Assembly: GCF_016031615.1 (NCBI RefSeq)
Contig: NZ_JACYXC010000001.1
Location: forward strand, 5,952,001-6,016,000
DNA from: Streptomyces pactum
GTDB taxonomy: Bacteria; Actinomycetota; Actinomycetes; Streptomycetales; Streptomycetaceae
Length of the DNA: 64,000 nucleotides
Reading direction: 5' to 3'
Under the pieces are notes generated by a model. It ran no database searches, was not told where the DNA came from, and worked only from the letters and a program-made list of their open reading frames with translations. A program made the translations under genes and the position numbers. The number at the start of each line of letters is the position of its first letter. Position 1 is the first letter of the stretch. Shown here in pieces: positions 9,001 through 17,023 of this stretch.

Positions 9001-10341
9001 TCAGAAGTCCCACCCCTCGTCGTCCGCCGCCGGTGCGGTGGTGGTGGCGGCGAACGCCTCGCCCGCCATGCCGGCCGCCAGCGTGGTGCCGTCGGCCGGG
9101 TCGATCAGCAGGAAGGAGCCGGTGCGCCGGGAGTCGGCGTAGGCGTCCAGCGCCAGCGGCTCGGCGGTGCGGACCCGGACCCGGCCGATGTCGTTGGCGA
9201 CCAACTGCCCGGGCTCCGGGTGCTGGGAGAGGTCGTCCAGGGTGAGCCGGGACGGGATCTCCTTCACGATCGCCTTGACCGTGCGGGTGGTGTGCTTGAG
9301 CAGCACCCGCCGCCCCACGGTGAGCGGTTCGTCCGCGACGTGGCAGACCGTCGCCTCCACGTCCTGGGTGGTGGCCGGCGCGGCGGCGGCCGGCGCGATC
9401 AGGTCGCCGCGCGAGACGTCCAGGTCGTCGGCGAGCCGCAGGGTCACCGACTGCGGCGCCCAGGCGACGTCCACGCTCCGCCCGAGCGCGTCGATCCCCG
9501 CGATGGTGCTGGTCCGGCCGGACGGCAGCACCGTCACCGGCTCGCCGACCCGCAGCACCCCGGAGGCGATCTGGCCGGCGTAGCCGCGGTAGTCGGGGTG
9601 CTCGGCGGTCTGCGGGCGGATCACGTACTGCACCGGGAAGCGCGCCGGGCAGGCCGCCAGGTCGTGGCTGACCGGCACCGTCTCCAGGTGTTCCAGCACG
9701 GTGGGGCCGCCGTACCAGTCCATGTGGGCGCTGGGCTCCACCACGTTGTCGCCGGCGAGCGCGGAGATCGGGATCGCGGTGATCTCCGGGACGCCCAGGG
9801 CGGAGGCGTAGGCGGTGAACTCCTCGGCGATGGCGGCGAACACCGGCTCGGCGTAGTCCACCAGGTCCATCTTGTTCACCGCCAGCACCACGTGCGGCAC
9901 CCGCAGCAGGGCGGCGACCGCGGCGTGCCGGCGGGTCTGCTCCACCACGCCGTTCCGGGCGTCCACCAGCACCACGGCCAGCTCGGCGGTGGAGGCGCCG
10001 GTGACCATGTTCCGGGTGTACTGCACGTGGCCGGGGGTGTCGGCGAGGATGAACCGCCGCCGCGGCGTGGCGAAGTAGCGGTAGGCGACGTCGATGGTGA
10101 TGCCCTGCTCGCGCTCGGCGCGCAGCCCGTCGGTGAGCAGCGCCAGGTCCGGCGCCTGCTGGCCGCGGCTGCGGGAGGCGTGCTCCACCGCCTCCAGCTG
10201 GTCGGCGAGGACCGACTTGGAGTCGTGCAGCAGCCGGCCCACCAGGGTGGACTTGCCGTCGTCGACGGACCCGGCGGTGGCGAAGCGCAGCAGGGTGGTG
10301 GCGGACAGCGGTCCGGACAGGTGCTCGGTGGTGCTGGTCAT
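9001..10341 (-). CDS. cysN: Sulfate adenylyltransferase large subunit (GTPase)
   Basis: 446 aa. An EF-Tu-like GTPase with G1 GSVDDGKST (24-32), G3 DTPGH and G4 NKMD, followed by beta-barrel domains. CysN hydrolyses GTP to drive formation of adenosine 5'-phosphosulfate from sulfate and ATP by CysD. There is no fused CysC kinase domain, matching the separate cysC gene in the operon. The ATG is two bases after the cysD stop. Confidence 0.96.
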   Translation of the reverse strand: MTSTTEHLSGPLSATTLLRFATAGSVDDGKSTLVGRLLHDSKSVLADQLEAVEHASRSRGQQAPDLALLTDGLRAEREQGITIDVAYRYFATPRRRFILADTPGHVQYTRNMVTGASTAELAVVLVDARNGVVEQTRRHAAVAALLRVPHVVLAVNKMDLVDYAEPVFAAIAEEFTAYASALGVPEITAIPISALAGDNVVEPSAHMDWYGGPTVLEHLETVPVSHDLAACPARFPVQYVIRPQTAEHPDYRGYAGQIASGVLRVGEPVTVLPSGRTSTIAGIDALGRSVDVAWAPQSVTLRLADDLDVSRGDLIAPAAAAPATTQDVEATVCHVADEPLTVGRRVLLKHTTRTVKAIVKEIPSRLTLDDLSQHPEPGQLVANDIGRVRVRTAEPLALDAYADSRRTGSFLLIDPADGTTLAAGMAGEAFAATTTAPAADDEGWDF

Positions 10342-10343
10342 GG

Positions 10344-11276
10344 CTAGAAGTACCCCTCGCGCTTGCGGTCTTCCATCGCGGCCTCGGACAGCTTGTCGTC
10401 GGCCCGGGTGGCGCCCCGCTCGGTCAGCCGGGAGGCGGCGATCTCGGCGATCACGGCCTGCAGCGTGGTGGCGTCGGAGTCCACCGCGCCGGTGCAGGAC
10501 ATGTCGCCGACCGTGCGGTAGCGGACCAGCCGCTTCTCGACCGTCTCGCCCTCCTTCGGGCCGCCCCAGTCGCCGGCGGTCAGCCACATGCCGTTGCGCC
10601 GGAACACCTCGCGCTCGTGCGCGAAGTAGATCTCCGGCAGCTCGATGCGCTCCCGCTCGATGTACTGCCACACGTCCAGTTCGGTCCAGTTGGACAGCGG
10701 GAAGACCCGGACGTGCTCGCCGGGCGCGTGCCGCCCGTTGTACAGCTGCCACAGCTCCGGGCGCTGCCGGCGCGGGTCCCACTGTGAGAACTCGTCGCGC
10801 AGCGAGAACACCCGCTCCTTGGCGCGCGCCTTCTCCTCGTCGCGCCGCCCGCCGCCGAAGACCGCGTCGAACCGGTGCTGCTGGATCGCCTCGGTCAGCG
10901 GCACCGTCTGCAGCGGGTTGCGGGTGCCGTCCGGGCGCTCGCGGAGCTTCCCGGCGTCGATGTACTCCTGCACCGAGGCCACGTGCAGCCGCAGCCGGTG
11001 CCGGGCCACCGTGCGGTCGCGGTAGGCGAGGACCTCGGGGAAGTTGTGCCCGGTGTCCACGTGCAGCAGCGCGAAGGGCACCGGCGCCGGGGCGAACGCC
11101 TTGAGCGCCAGGTGGAGCATGACGATGGAGTCCTTGCCGCCGGAGAACAGCAGCACCGGACGCTCGAACTCGCCCGCCACCTCGCGGAAGATGTGGACCG
11201 CCTCGGACTCCAGGGCGTCCAGGTGGGACAGCGCGTAGGGGCTGTCGGCGCCCCCGCCCGCGGTGGCCGGCGTCAT
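10344..11276 (-). CDS. cysD: Sulfate adenylyltransferase small subunit
   Basis: 310 aa. PP-loop ATP pyrophosphatase: LLFSGGKDSIVMLHL holds the SGGKDS motif, followed by LHVDTGHNFPE and the FGGGRRDEEKARAKER loop. It ends with the conserved EDRKREGYF tail. It is the catalytic partner of CysN in sulfate activation. The ATG at 11276 overlaps the cysC stop (ATGA), so translation is coupled. Confidence 0.96.
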   Translation of the reverse strand: MTPATAGGGADSPYALSHLDALESEAVHIFREVAGEFERPVLLFSGGKDSIVMLHLALKAFAPAPVPFALLHVDTGHNFPEVLAYRDRTVARHRLRLHVASVQEYIDAGKLRERPDGTRNPLQTVPLTEAIQQHRFDAVFGGGRRDEEKARAKERVFSLRDEFSQWDPRRQRPELWQLYNGRHAPGEHVRVFPLSNWTELDVWQYIERERIELPEIYFAHEREVFRRNGMWLTAGDWGGPKEGETVEKRLVRYRTVGDMSCTGAVDSDATTLQAVIAEIAASRLTERGATRADDKLSEAAMEDRKREGYF

Positions 11277-11878
11277 ATCAGGCCCCTCTCGGTGAGCAGC
11301 GCGTGCAGCGCCGACGCGGACTCCGGAACCGTCTGCCGGTGCGACTCGATCCGCAGGTCGGGGGCGTCCGGGGCCTCGTAGGGGTCGTCCACCCCGGTCA
11401 GCCCGGAGATCTCCCCGGCCGCCTGCTTGGCGTACAGGCCCTTCACGTCGCGCACCGAGCACACCTCGACCGGGGTGGCGACGTGCACCTCCAGGTACGG
11501 GGTGCCCTCCGCCCGGTGCCGGTCGCGCACCGCCGCGCGGCTGTCCGCGTAGGGGGCGATCACCGGCACCAGGGTCAGCACCCCGTTGCGGGCCAGCAGT
11601 TCGGCGACGAAGCCGATCCGCTGCACGTTGGTGTCCCGGTCCTCGCGGCTGAACCCGAGCCCGGCGGAGAGGAAGGTGCGGATCTCGTCACCGTCCAGCA
11701 CCTCCACCCGGTGTCCTTCCGCGCGCAGCCGTTCGGCCAGCGCGCGGGCGATGGTGGTCTTGCCCGCGCTCGGCAGACCGGTGAGCCATACCGTGGCGCC
11801 CGTCATCCTCTGCTTCCCGTCCTCACCGTGCCCGCTCGGGGCGTGTCCCGGGCTCCCCGGGAGCGTGTCCGTGGTCAT
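11273..11878 (-). CDS. cysC: Adenylylsulfate kinase
   Basis: 201 aa from this start. Walker A GLPSAGKT is at 34-41, followed by LDGDEIRTFLSAGLGF and DRDTNVQRIGFVAELL, the standard APS kinase core. It phosphorylates APS to PAPS. The ATG at 11878 overlaps the cysH stop as ATGA, like its downstream neighbour. An internal ATG at 11806 would give 177 aa, closer to the usual family length, and has a purine-rich upstream stretch; the 24-residue Gly/His-rich N-terminus may therefore not exist. CysH looks like an APS reductase, so PAPS may serve sulfotransferases rather than assimilation. Confidence 0.94.
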   Translation of the reverse strand: MTTDTLPGSPGHAPSGHGEDGKQRMTGATVWLTGLPSAGKTTIARALAERLRAEGHRVEVLDGDEIRTFLSAGLGFSREDRDTNVQRIGFVAELLARNGVLTLVPVIAPYADSRAAVRDRHRAEGTPYLEVHVATPVEVCSVRDVKGLYAKQAAGEISGLTGVDDPYEAPDAPDLRIESHRQTVPESASALHALLTERGLI

Positions 11879-12582
11879 GTGTGCAGTCCGCACTCGGTCT
11901 TGCCGCGTCCCGCCCAGCGGCCGGCCCGGGCGTCCTCGCCGGCCAGCACCCGCCGGGTGCAGGGGGCGCAGCCCACCGAGGCGTAGCCGTCCATCAGCAG
12001 CGGGTTGGTCAGCACCCCGTGCTCGGCGACGTAGGCGTCCACGTCGGCCTGCGTCCAGCGGGCGATGGGGGAGACCTTCACCTTGCCGCGCCGGGCGTCC
12101 CACCCCACCACCGGGGTCCCCGCCCGGGTGGGCGACTCGTCCCGGCGCAGCCCGGTCGCCCAGGCGTCGTAGCGGGCCAGCCCTTCCTCCAGCGGCGCGA
12201 CCTTCCGCAGCGCGCAGCACCGGTCCGGGTCCCGGTCGTGCAGCTTCGGCCCGTACTCGGCGTCCTGCTCGGCGACGGTCTGCCGCGGGGTCAGCGTGAT
12301 GACGTTGACGTCCATCACCGCGGCCACCGCGTCCCGGGTGCCGATGGTCTCGGGGAAGTGGTAGCCGGTGTCGAGGAAGACCACGTCCACGCCGGGCATG
12401 GCGCGCGAGGCCAGGTGGGCCACGACCGCGTCCTCCATGGAGGAGGTCACGCAGAAGCGCTCCCCGAAGGTGGCGGCGGCCCACGCCAGGATCTCCTGGG
12501 CGGAGGCGTCCTCCAGCTCCCGCCCGGCCCGCTCGGCCAGTTCCCGCAGCTCGTCCGCGGTCCGTTCGGCCGTCGTCGTCAT
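11875..12582 (-). CDS. cysH: Adenylylsulfate (APS) reductase, 4Fe-4S type
   Basis: 235 aa. The four cluster cysteines are present as Cys122-Cys123 (RCCALRK) and Cys205/Cys208 (GCAPCTR), and the catalytic Cys231 lies in the C-terminal KTECGLH. These mark the iron-sulfur APS-reducing class rather than the cluster-free PAPS-only class. It reduces APS to sulfite using thioredoxin-like electrons, feeding CysI. The ATG overlaps the stop of the upstream zinc-ribbon mini-gene (ATGA). Confidence 0.95.
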   Translation of the reverse strand: MTTTAERTADELRELAERAGRELEDASAQEILAWAAATFGERFCVTSSMEDAVVAHLASRAMPGVDVVFLDTGYHFPETIGTRDAVAAVMDVNVITLTPRQTVAEQDAEYGPKLHDRDPDRCCALRKVAPLEEGLARYDAWATGLRRDESPTRAGTPVVGWDARRGKVKVSPIARWTQADVDAYVAEHGVLTNPLLMDGYASVGCAPCTRRVLAGEDARAGRWAGRGKTECGLHT

Positions 12583-12758
12583 CGCCTGTCCCCCACGGTG
12601 TCGTCGTGCCGGGGTCCCGGGGCCAGCAGGCCCAGGAACGTCAGCTGGAAGGCCCGGCTGCACCCCGCGCACTCCCACGCGGTGCGCGCCTGTTCGCCGG
12701 GCCGCAAATCCTCCTCGCCGCAGTACGGGCAGAAGAAGGGGGCCGCGCGTTCGCTCAC
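12579..12758 (-). CDS. 59-aa zinc-ribbon mini-protein in the cys operon
   Basis: A small protein starting VSERAAPFFCPYCGEEDL, with two CxxC pairs (FFCPYCG and WECAGCS) about 20 residues apart, the pattern of a single zinc ribbon. It lies between cysI and cysH, as does a small hypothetical gene in other Streptomyces cys operons as I recall. GTG 12758 overlaps the stop of the preceding 43-aa ORF, and its own TGA overlaps the cysH ATG, so it is locked into the translational chain. Function unknown; a role as a small metal or redox accessory to the iron-sulfur reductases is possible but unproven. Confidence 0.8.
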   Translation of the reverse strand: MSERAAPFFCPYCGEEDLRPGEQARTAWECAGCSRAFQLTFLGLLAPGPRHDDTVGDRR

Positions 12759-12886
12759 CGGGTGCCTCCCGCGGTGCCGGTGCCGGTGCCGGTGCCGGTG
12801 CCCGGGCCGGCCGTGGCGGTGGCGGTGCCGGCCGTCGCGCCGGCGGTGGCGCGGGTGCCGGTGGCCGTGGTGTCCCGGGCGGTCAC
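12755..12886 (-). CDS. 43-aa Thr/Ala/Gly-rich mini-ORF coupled to cysI
   Basis: Starts VTARDTTATGTRATAG and runs into a (Gly-Thr)n tract with no recognisable domain. The GTG at 12886 overlaps the cysI stop by four bases and its stop overlaps the next GTG by four. Frame continuity on both sides argues that it is translated, if only as a ribosome bridge between cysI and the zinc-ribbon gene. The low complexity comes from a GGCACC repeat in the DNA, so the length may vary between strains. Confidence 0.5.
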   Translation of the reverse strand: MTARDTTATGTRATAGATAGTATATAGPGTGTGTGTGTAGGTR

Positions 12887-14607
12887 GACAGCGCCTCCTC
12901 GGGGGCGCGGGCGACCCAGGCGGCGAACCGCTCGCCGTCGGTGCGCTGCTCCTGGAAGCGCTTCAGCAGCCGCTCGACGTAGTCGGGCAGTTCGTCGGCG
13001 GTCACCTTCAGGCCGCGTACCTTGCGGCCGAAGCCCGCCTCCAGGCCGAGCGCGCCGCCCAGGTGCACCTGGTAGCCCTCGACCTGGTTGCCGGCGTCGT
13101 CCAGCACCAGCTGGCCCTTGAGACCGATGTCGGCGACCTGGATGCGGGCGCAGGCGTTGGGGCAGCCGTTGAGGTTGATGGTCAGCGGCTCGTCGAAGGC
13201 CGGCAGCCGGCGCTCCAGCTCGTCGATGAGGGCGGCGCCGCGCCCCTTGGTCTCCACGATCGCCAGCTTGCAGAACTCGATGCCGGTGCAGGCCATGGTG
13301 CCGCGCCGGAACGGCGAGGGGCTGACCCGCAGGTCCAGCGCCTCCAGCGCGGACACCAGCGAGGGGACCTGCTCCTCGGCCACGTCCAGCACCAGCATCT
13401 TCTGCTCGGCGGTGGTCCGCAGCCGTCCCGAGCCGTGCTCCTCCGCCAGCTCGGCGATCTTGGTGAGGGTCGCGCCGTCCACCCGGCCCACGCGCGGGGC
13501 GAAGCCGACGTAGAACCGGCCGTCCCGCTGCCGGTGCACCCCGACGTGGTCGCGCCAGCGCGCCGGCGGCTGGGCGGGCGCCGGGCCGTCGGCCAGCTGC
13601 CGCTTGAGGTACTCGTCCTGGAGCACCCGGCGGAACTTCTCCGAGCCCCAGTCGGCCACCAGGAACTTCAGCCGGGCGCGGTTGCGCAGCCGCCGGTAGC
13701 CGTAGTCGCGGAAGATGCCGATGACGCCCTCGAAGACGTCCGGGACGTCCTCCAGCGGCACCCAGGCGCCCAGCCGGACGCCGAGCTTGGGGTTGGTGGA
13801 CAGCCCGCCGCCGACCCACAGGTCGAAACCGGGCCCCAGCTCGGGGTGTTCGACGCCGACGAACGCCACGTCGTTGATCTCGTGCGCCACGTCCAGCAGC
13901 GGCGAACCGGAGATCGCCGTCTTGAACTTGCGCGGCAGGTTGGAGTACGCGGGGTTGCCCACCACCCGGCGGTGGATCTCCTCGACGGCCGGGGTGCCGT
14001 CGACGATCTCGTCCTCGGCGATCCCGGCGACCGGGGAGCCGAGGATGACGCGCGGGGTGTCACCGCAGGCCTCGGTGGTGGACAGGCCCACCGCCTCCAG
14101 CCGGCGCCAGATCTCGGGCACGTCCTCGATGCGGATCCAGTGGTACTGGATGTTCTGCCGGTCGGTGATGTCGGCGGTGCCGCGGGCGAACTCCTGGGAG
14201 ATCTCGCCGATCACGCGCAGTTGCGCGGTCGTCAGCCGGCCGCCGTCGATGCGGACCCGGAGCATGAAGAACTCGTCGTCCAGCTCCTCCGGCGCCAGAA
14301 CCGCCGTCTTCCCGCCGTCGATCCCGGGCTTGCGCTGGGTGTACAGCCCCCACCAGCGCATCCGGCCGCGCAGGTCGCTGGGGTCGATCGAGTCGAACCC
14401 GGCCTTGGAGTAGATCGTCTCAATGCGTGTCCGAACATTGAGACCGTCGTCGTCCTTCTTGAACTGCTCGTTGCCGTTCAGGGGCGTGAAGTGACCCACG
14501 GCCCACTGGCCCTCGCCACGGTGGCGCCCGGTCTTGCGGCGGGGCGCGTCCTGGGCGGCGTGGGCACCCGAGGCCGAGGACTGGGAGCGTTCATCGGTGG
14601 CGGCCAT
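12883..14607 (-). CDS. cysI: Assimilatory sulfite reductase (ferredoxin type), siroheme/4Fe-4S
   Basis: 574 aa. Two ferredoxin-like halves with nitrite/sulfite reductase motifs. The four cluster/siroheme ligands are visible: Cys440 and Cys446 (ACTGIEFC) and Cys482 and Cys486 (GCPNAC). TADITDRQNIQYHWIRIEDV is the conserved substrate-side region. It reduces sulfite to sulfide with six electrons, probably from ferredoxin since no flavoprotein subunit is next to it. The first 35 residues are a charged, poorly conserved tail. It is the first large gene of the operon, 186 bases after the leader peptide stop. Confidence 0.95.
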   Translation of the reverse strand: MAATDERSQSSASGAHAAQDAPRRKTGRHRGEGQWAVGHFTPLNGNEQFKKDDDGLNVRTRIETIYSKAGFDSIDPSDLRGRMRWWGLYTQRKPGIDGGKTAVLAPEELDDEFFMLRVRIDGGRLTTAQLRVIGEISQEFARGTADITDRQNIQYHWIRIEDVPEIWRRLEAVGLSTTEACGDTPRVILGSPVAGIAEDEIVDGTPAVEEIHRRVVGNPAYSNLPRKFKTAISGSPLLDVAHEINDVAFVGVEHPELGPGFDLWVGGGLSTNPKLGVRLGAWVPLEDVPDVFEGVIGIFRDYGYRRLRNRARLKFLVADWGSEKFRRVLQDEYLKRQLADGPAPAQPPARWRDHVGVHRQRDGRFYVGFAPRVGRVDGATLTKIAELAEEHGSGRLRTTAEQKMLVLDVAEEQVPSLVSALEALDLRVSPSPFRRGTMACTGIEFCKLAIVETKGRGAALIDELERRLPAFDEPLTINLNGCPNACARIQVADIGLKGQLVLDDAGNQVEGYQVHLGGALGLEAGFGRKVRGLKVTADELPDYVERLLKRFQEQRTDGERFAAWVARAPEEALS

Positions 14608-14793
14608 GGTGGTCTGTGTCCTTCGGGTGCGGCGTGGCATGCGGCAGGTCAGCGCTGACGACACCGCCGCTGACCTGCTCGGACGCAGCCGGCAGCGGGG
14701 CGTGGCGGATGTCGGGGACAGCGGGGAGGGAGGGTGTCGCGAGTGCGCGTCCACGGCGGCGGGGACGGCGGGGCGTGCGGTGGCTGGGAGAGA

Positions 14794-14877
14794 TCAGCCG
14801 ACCGGACAGATGGCGCTGGACGTGCGGCCGTGGTCGACGTGACGCCGACTCACCAAGGAGATTCCAGCTCTGGACAT
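14794..14877 (-). CDS. 27-aa cys-operon leader peptide
   Basis: The peptide begins MSRAGISLVSRRHVD and ends TSSAICPVG, matching the short putative leader peptides that Streptomyces genomes carry ahead of sulfur genes (pattern VSRxHVD then SAIC, recalled from memory). AAGGAG sits 11-16 bases upstream of the ATG. The single Cys near the end is the expected sensing codon if ribosome stalling at low cysteinyl-tRNA controls the operon. The 186 bases between its stop and cysI hold GTCAGCG-type inverted segments (14648-14675) that could form alternative hairpins. It is too short for normal gene callers. Confidence 0.75.
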   Translation of the reverse strand: MSRAGISLVSRRHVDHGRTSSAICPVG

Positions 14878-14940
14878 GACGGAAAGCGTGGCACGGCGGT
14901 CTTGCGCCAGTCCACCGTCTTCCACTATTTGGATGATTCT

Positions 14941-14957
14941 GTCTTGATTATTGAGAC
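14941..14957. promoter_or_regulatory. AT-rich 17-bp imperfect palindrome upstream of the cys operon
   Basis: GTCTTGATTATTGAGAC has perfect GTCT/AGAC ends and a partly symmetric AT core, in a genome where such AT-rich DNA is rare. It is 64 bases upstream of the leader ATG, at a natural promoter position, so it may be an operator for a cysteine-responsive repressor (Rrf2/CymR-type) or include the -35/-10 of the operon. Confidence 0.45.
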
Positions 14958-15270
14958 GTTGTGGGGTTGGTCACTTCTGTCGCGCGGGTCTTGCGTATCC
15001 GTCCGTCCGGTATGCGGCCGTTGTGTGTGCGGGGTGTCCGGCATGCGGGCCGTCCGGGGCCGGCCGAGCGGGGCCGGCTGTCCGGGGCCGGCTGTCCGGT
15101 GGGGGCGGCTCCGGGCCGGCCGTCCGGTCACGGGCCGACCCGGACGCCGATCGTCCGCCGGGCGGGCCGTCCGGGCCCGGGTCCTCCGGCGTACGGGCCG
15201 TCCGGGAGGCGGCGCGTCCGGGAGGCGCGCGTCGCGCCGCGGGGCGCGGTTCAGCCCGGGGCGGCCCGGT
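14958..15270. other. Gap between GNAT gene and cys promoter
   Basis: About 310 bp of GC-rich DNA with repeated CCGGGGCCGGC and GGCCGTCCGGG blocks, notably 15050-15190. No convincing gene is seen. It separates the end of the minus-strand GNAT gene from the cys promoter. Confidence 0.5.
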
Positions 15271-15807
15271 TCAGCCCGGGTGCGGCCCGGTCCTGGTGTC
15301 GTACAGCCGGAACCCGCGCCGCTGGTAGTTCGCCATCGCGTACGGGCCGTCCAGACTGCAGGTGTGCACCCACACCCGGCGGGTGGGCTTCCGGTCCGGC
15401 CACCGCTGGGCCAGGTCCCACGCCCTGGCGGTACCGACGCTCAGCAGGTGACCGCCGATCCGGCGGCCCCGGAAGGCGGGCAGCAGGCCGAAGTAGGCGA
15501 TCTCCACCACCCCGTCGTCCTGCCCCTCCAGCTCGATGTAGCCGGCCGGGGTGCCCCGCTCGTACGCCACCCAGGTCTCGGTCCCCGGGCGCTCCACGGT
15601 CTCCCGCCAGCGCTCGGGCGGCCACGGCAGCCGGTCGGTCCAGTCGATGTCGGCGCCGACCGCGGTGTAGAGGAAGCGGCTGAACTCCGCGCTGGGGATC
15701 TCCGCGCGGACCACCCGCACCCCGGCCGGGGCCGGCGGCTCCGGTGCCGGGCTGAGGTCCCCGGGCGCGGTCTGTTCCAGATACCAGGTGGTCAGCGGCG
15801 TGCTCAT
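15271..15807 (-). CDS. GNAT-family N-acetyltransferase
   Basis: 178 aa. The acetyl-CoA site is IAYFGLLPAFRGRRIGGHLL (motif A, with the RxxGxG-like RGRRIGG turn). The C-terminal NYQRRGFRLYDTRTG is motif B, with the usual late Tyr/Phe. An N-terminal half reads FLYTAVGADIDWTDRLPW, common in Streptomyces GNATs of unknown substrate. It ends 13 bases from the start side of the GAF regulator and may share its transcript. Confidence 0.88.
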   Translation of the reverse strand: MSTPLTTWYLEQTAPGDLSPAPEPPAPAGVRVVRAEIPSAEFSRFLYTAVGADIDWTDRLPWPPERWRETVERPGTETWVAYERGTPAGYIELEGQDDGVVEIAYFGLLPAFRGRRIGGHLLSVGTARAWDLAQRWPDRKPTRRVWVHTCSLDGPYAMANYQRRGFRLYDTRTGPHPG

Positions 15808-15820
15808 GGCCCCCAGCCAA

Positions 15821-17023
15821 TCACGCCCGCCGGGCCGCCACGATCGCGGGTGCGGTGGAGAACGGCAGCAGCTCCCCGGGCGTCCGGGGCCGCAGCACCT
15901 CCACCCGCACCCCGTCCGCGAACCGGTACGGCCGGTGGGCCAGCACCCCGCCCAGGGTCCGCCGCAGCCGGGACATCTCCGCCCGCACCGTGACCGTCCG
16001 CGCCGGATCGCCGAACAGGTCCGCCGCCAGCTGCGCCGCGCTGCGCCCGGCCGGGTGCAGCGCCAGCACCAGCAGCAGTTCGGTGTGGCGCGGACTCAGC
16101 TCCTGCGTCCAGCTGCCGGCCGGGCCGGACACCCGGACGCTCCACGAACGGGCCCCGCTCACGTCCAGCACCAGCTGGCCGGGCTCGGCCGCCTCCCCGG
16201 ACCCCACCCGCACCAGCCAGCCTCCCGGCAGCGGCTCCAGGGTGCACCGGCCCAGCGCGGGCAGCCAGGTGGGTCCGGGCCGCGGGGTCCGGGGCAGCGT
16301 CACCCGGTCCGGCGGGGTGGTCCCGGTCGCCGCCGCCGGCCACCCGGCCCCGTCCACCGCCAGCGCGGTCCCCTCCAGCCGCGCCAGCACCGGCGCCGCG
16401 ACCGCCCGCAGCCGCTCCAGGGACGACCAGTGCCGGGCCCGCAGCTCCCCCTCGGCCAGCTGGGCCACCGCCGTCACCAGCGGCAGCGTCGCGGGGTGGG
16501 CGCTGGCCACCGGGCCGGTCACGTTCACCGCGCCCAGCAGCCGGCCGTCCCGCGGGTCGTGCAGCGGGGCCGCGGCGCACACCAGGGCCCGCAGGGTGCG
16601 CACGTAGTGTTCCTCGGCGTGCACCTGCACCGGGCGCCGGGTGACCAGGGCGGTACCGATGCCGTTGGTGCCGACCGTCTCCTCGCCCCAGTAGGCGCCC
16701 TCGTGGAGGTCCAGCCGCTCGGCCCGGCGGCGCACCGCGGGGCTGCCGTCCTGCCACAGCACCCAGCCGTCGGCGTCGGTGACGACCAGGACGTGCCGGT
16801 CGTCCTCGATCACCGGCCGCAGGCCCTCGCGCAGCCGGGGCATCAGCTCGGCCAGCGGGGAGCCGTGCCGCCGGTGGGCGAGCTGCTCCGCGGTCAGCGC
16901 GCGGGCCGACCGGCCCCGCTCGGGGTCCACACCGCCGGCCAGCGCCCGCCGCCAGGACTCGGCGATCACCGGTCGCGCCGGCGGCACGGACGGTATGGTC
17001 CGCTCCTTGGATCTGAGGTTCAC
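15821..17023 (-). CDS. GAF-domain sigma-54-like activator lacking the AAA domain (GAF/HTH regulator)
   Basis: 400 aa. An N-terminal segment (VIAESWRRALAGGVDPERG) is followed by a GAF domain (about 60-210; GAYWGEETVGTNGIGTALV is the classic motif of acetoin/aldehyde-dehydrogenase activators). The C-terminus carries a winged-helix-like region (ELSPRHTELLLVLALHPAGR). The AAA+ domain of true NtrC activators is missing, as is normal for the actinobacterial form. GTG 17023 was chosen because the conserved region begins just after it. Relatives control aldehyde dehydrogenase genes, but none lies next to it here. Confidence 0.85.
   Translation of the reverse strand: MNLRSKERTIPSVPPARPVIAESWRRALAGGVDPERGRSARALTAEQLAHRRHGSPLAELMPRLREGLRPVIEDDRHVLVVTDADGWVLWQDGSPAVRRRAERLDLHEGAYWGEETVGTNGIGTALVTRRPVQVHAEEHYVRTLRALVCAAAPLHDPRDGRLLGAVNVTGPVASAHPATLPLVTAVAQLAEGELRARHWSSLERLRAVAAPVLARLEGTALAVDGAGWPAAATGTTPPDRVTLPRTPRPGPTWLPALGRCTLEPLPGGWLVRVGSGEAAEPGQLVLDVSGARSWSVRVSGPAGSWTQELSPRHTELLLVLALHPAGRSAAQLAADLFGDPARTVTVRAEMSRLRRTLGGVLAHRPYRFADGVRVEVLRPRTPGELLPFSTAPAIVAARRA

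Noticed and set aside
7000..14658. Long plus-strand open frames opposite the sulfur operon
   Set aside because: Pure antisense of cys/ssu genes; absence of stops is a GC-content effect.
14608..14793. SAM or other riboswitch ahead of cysI
   Set aside because: No conserved core that I could match; the leader peptide explains the long leader better.
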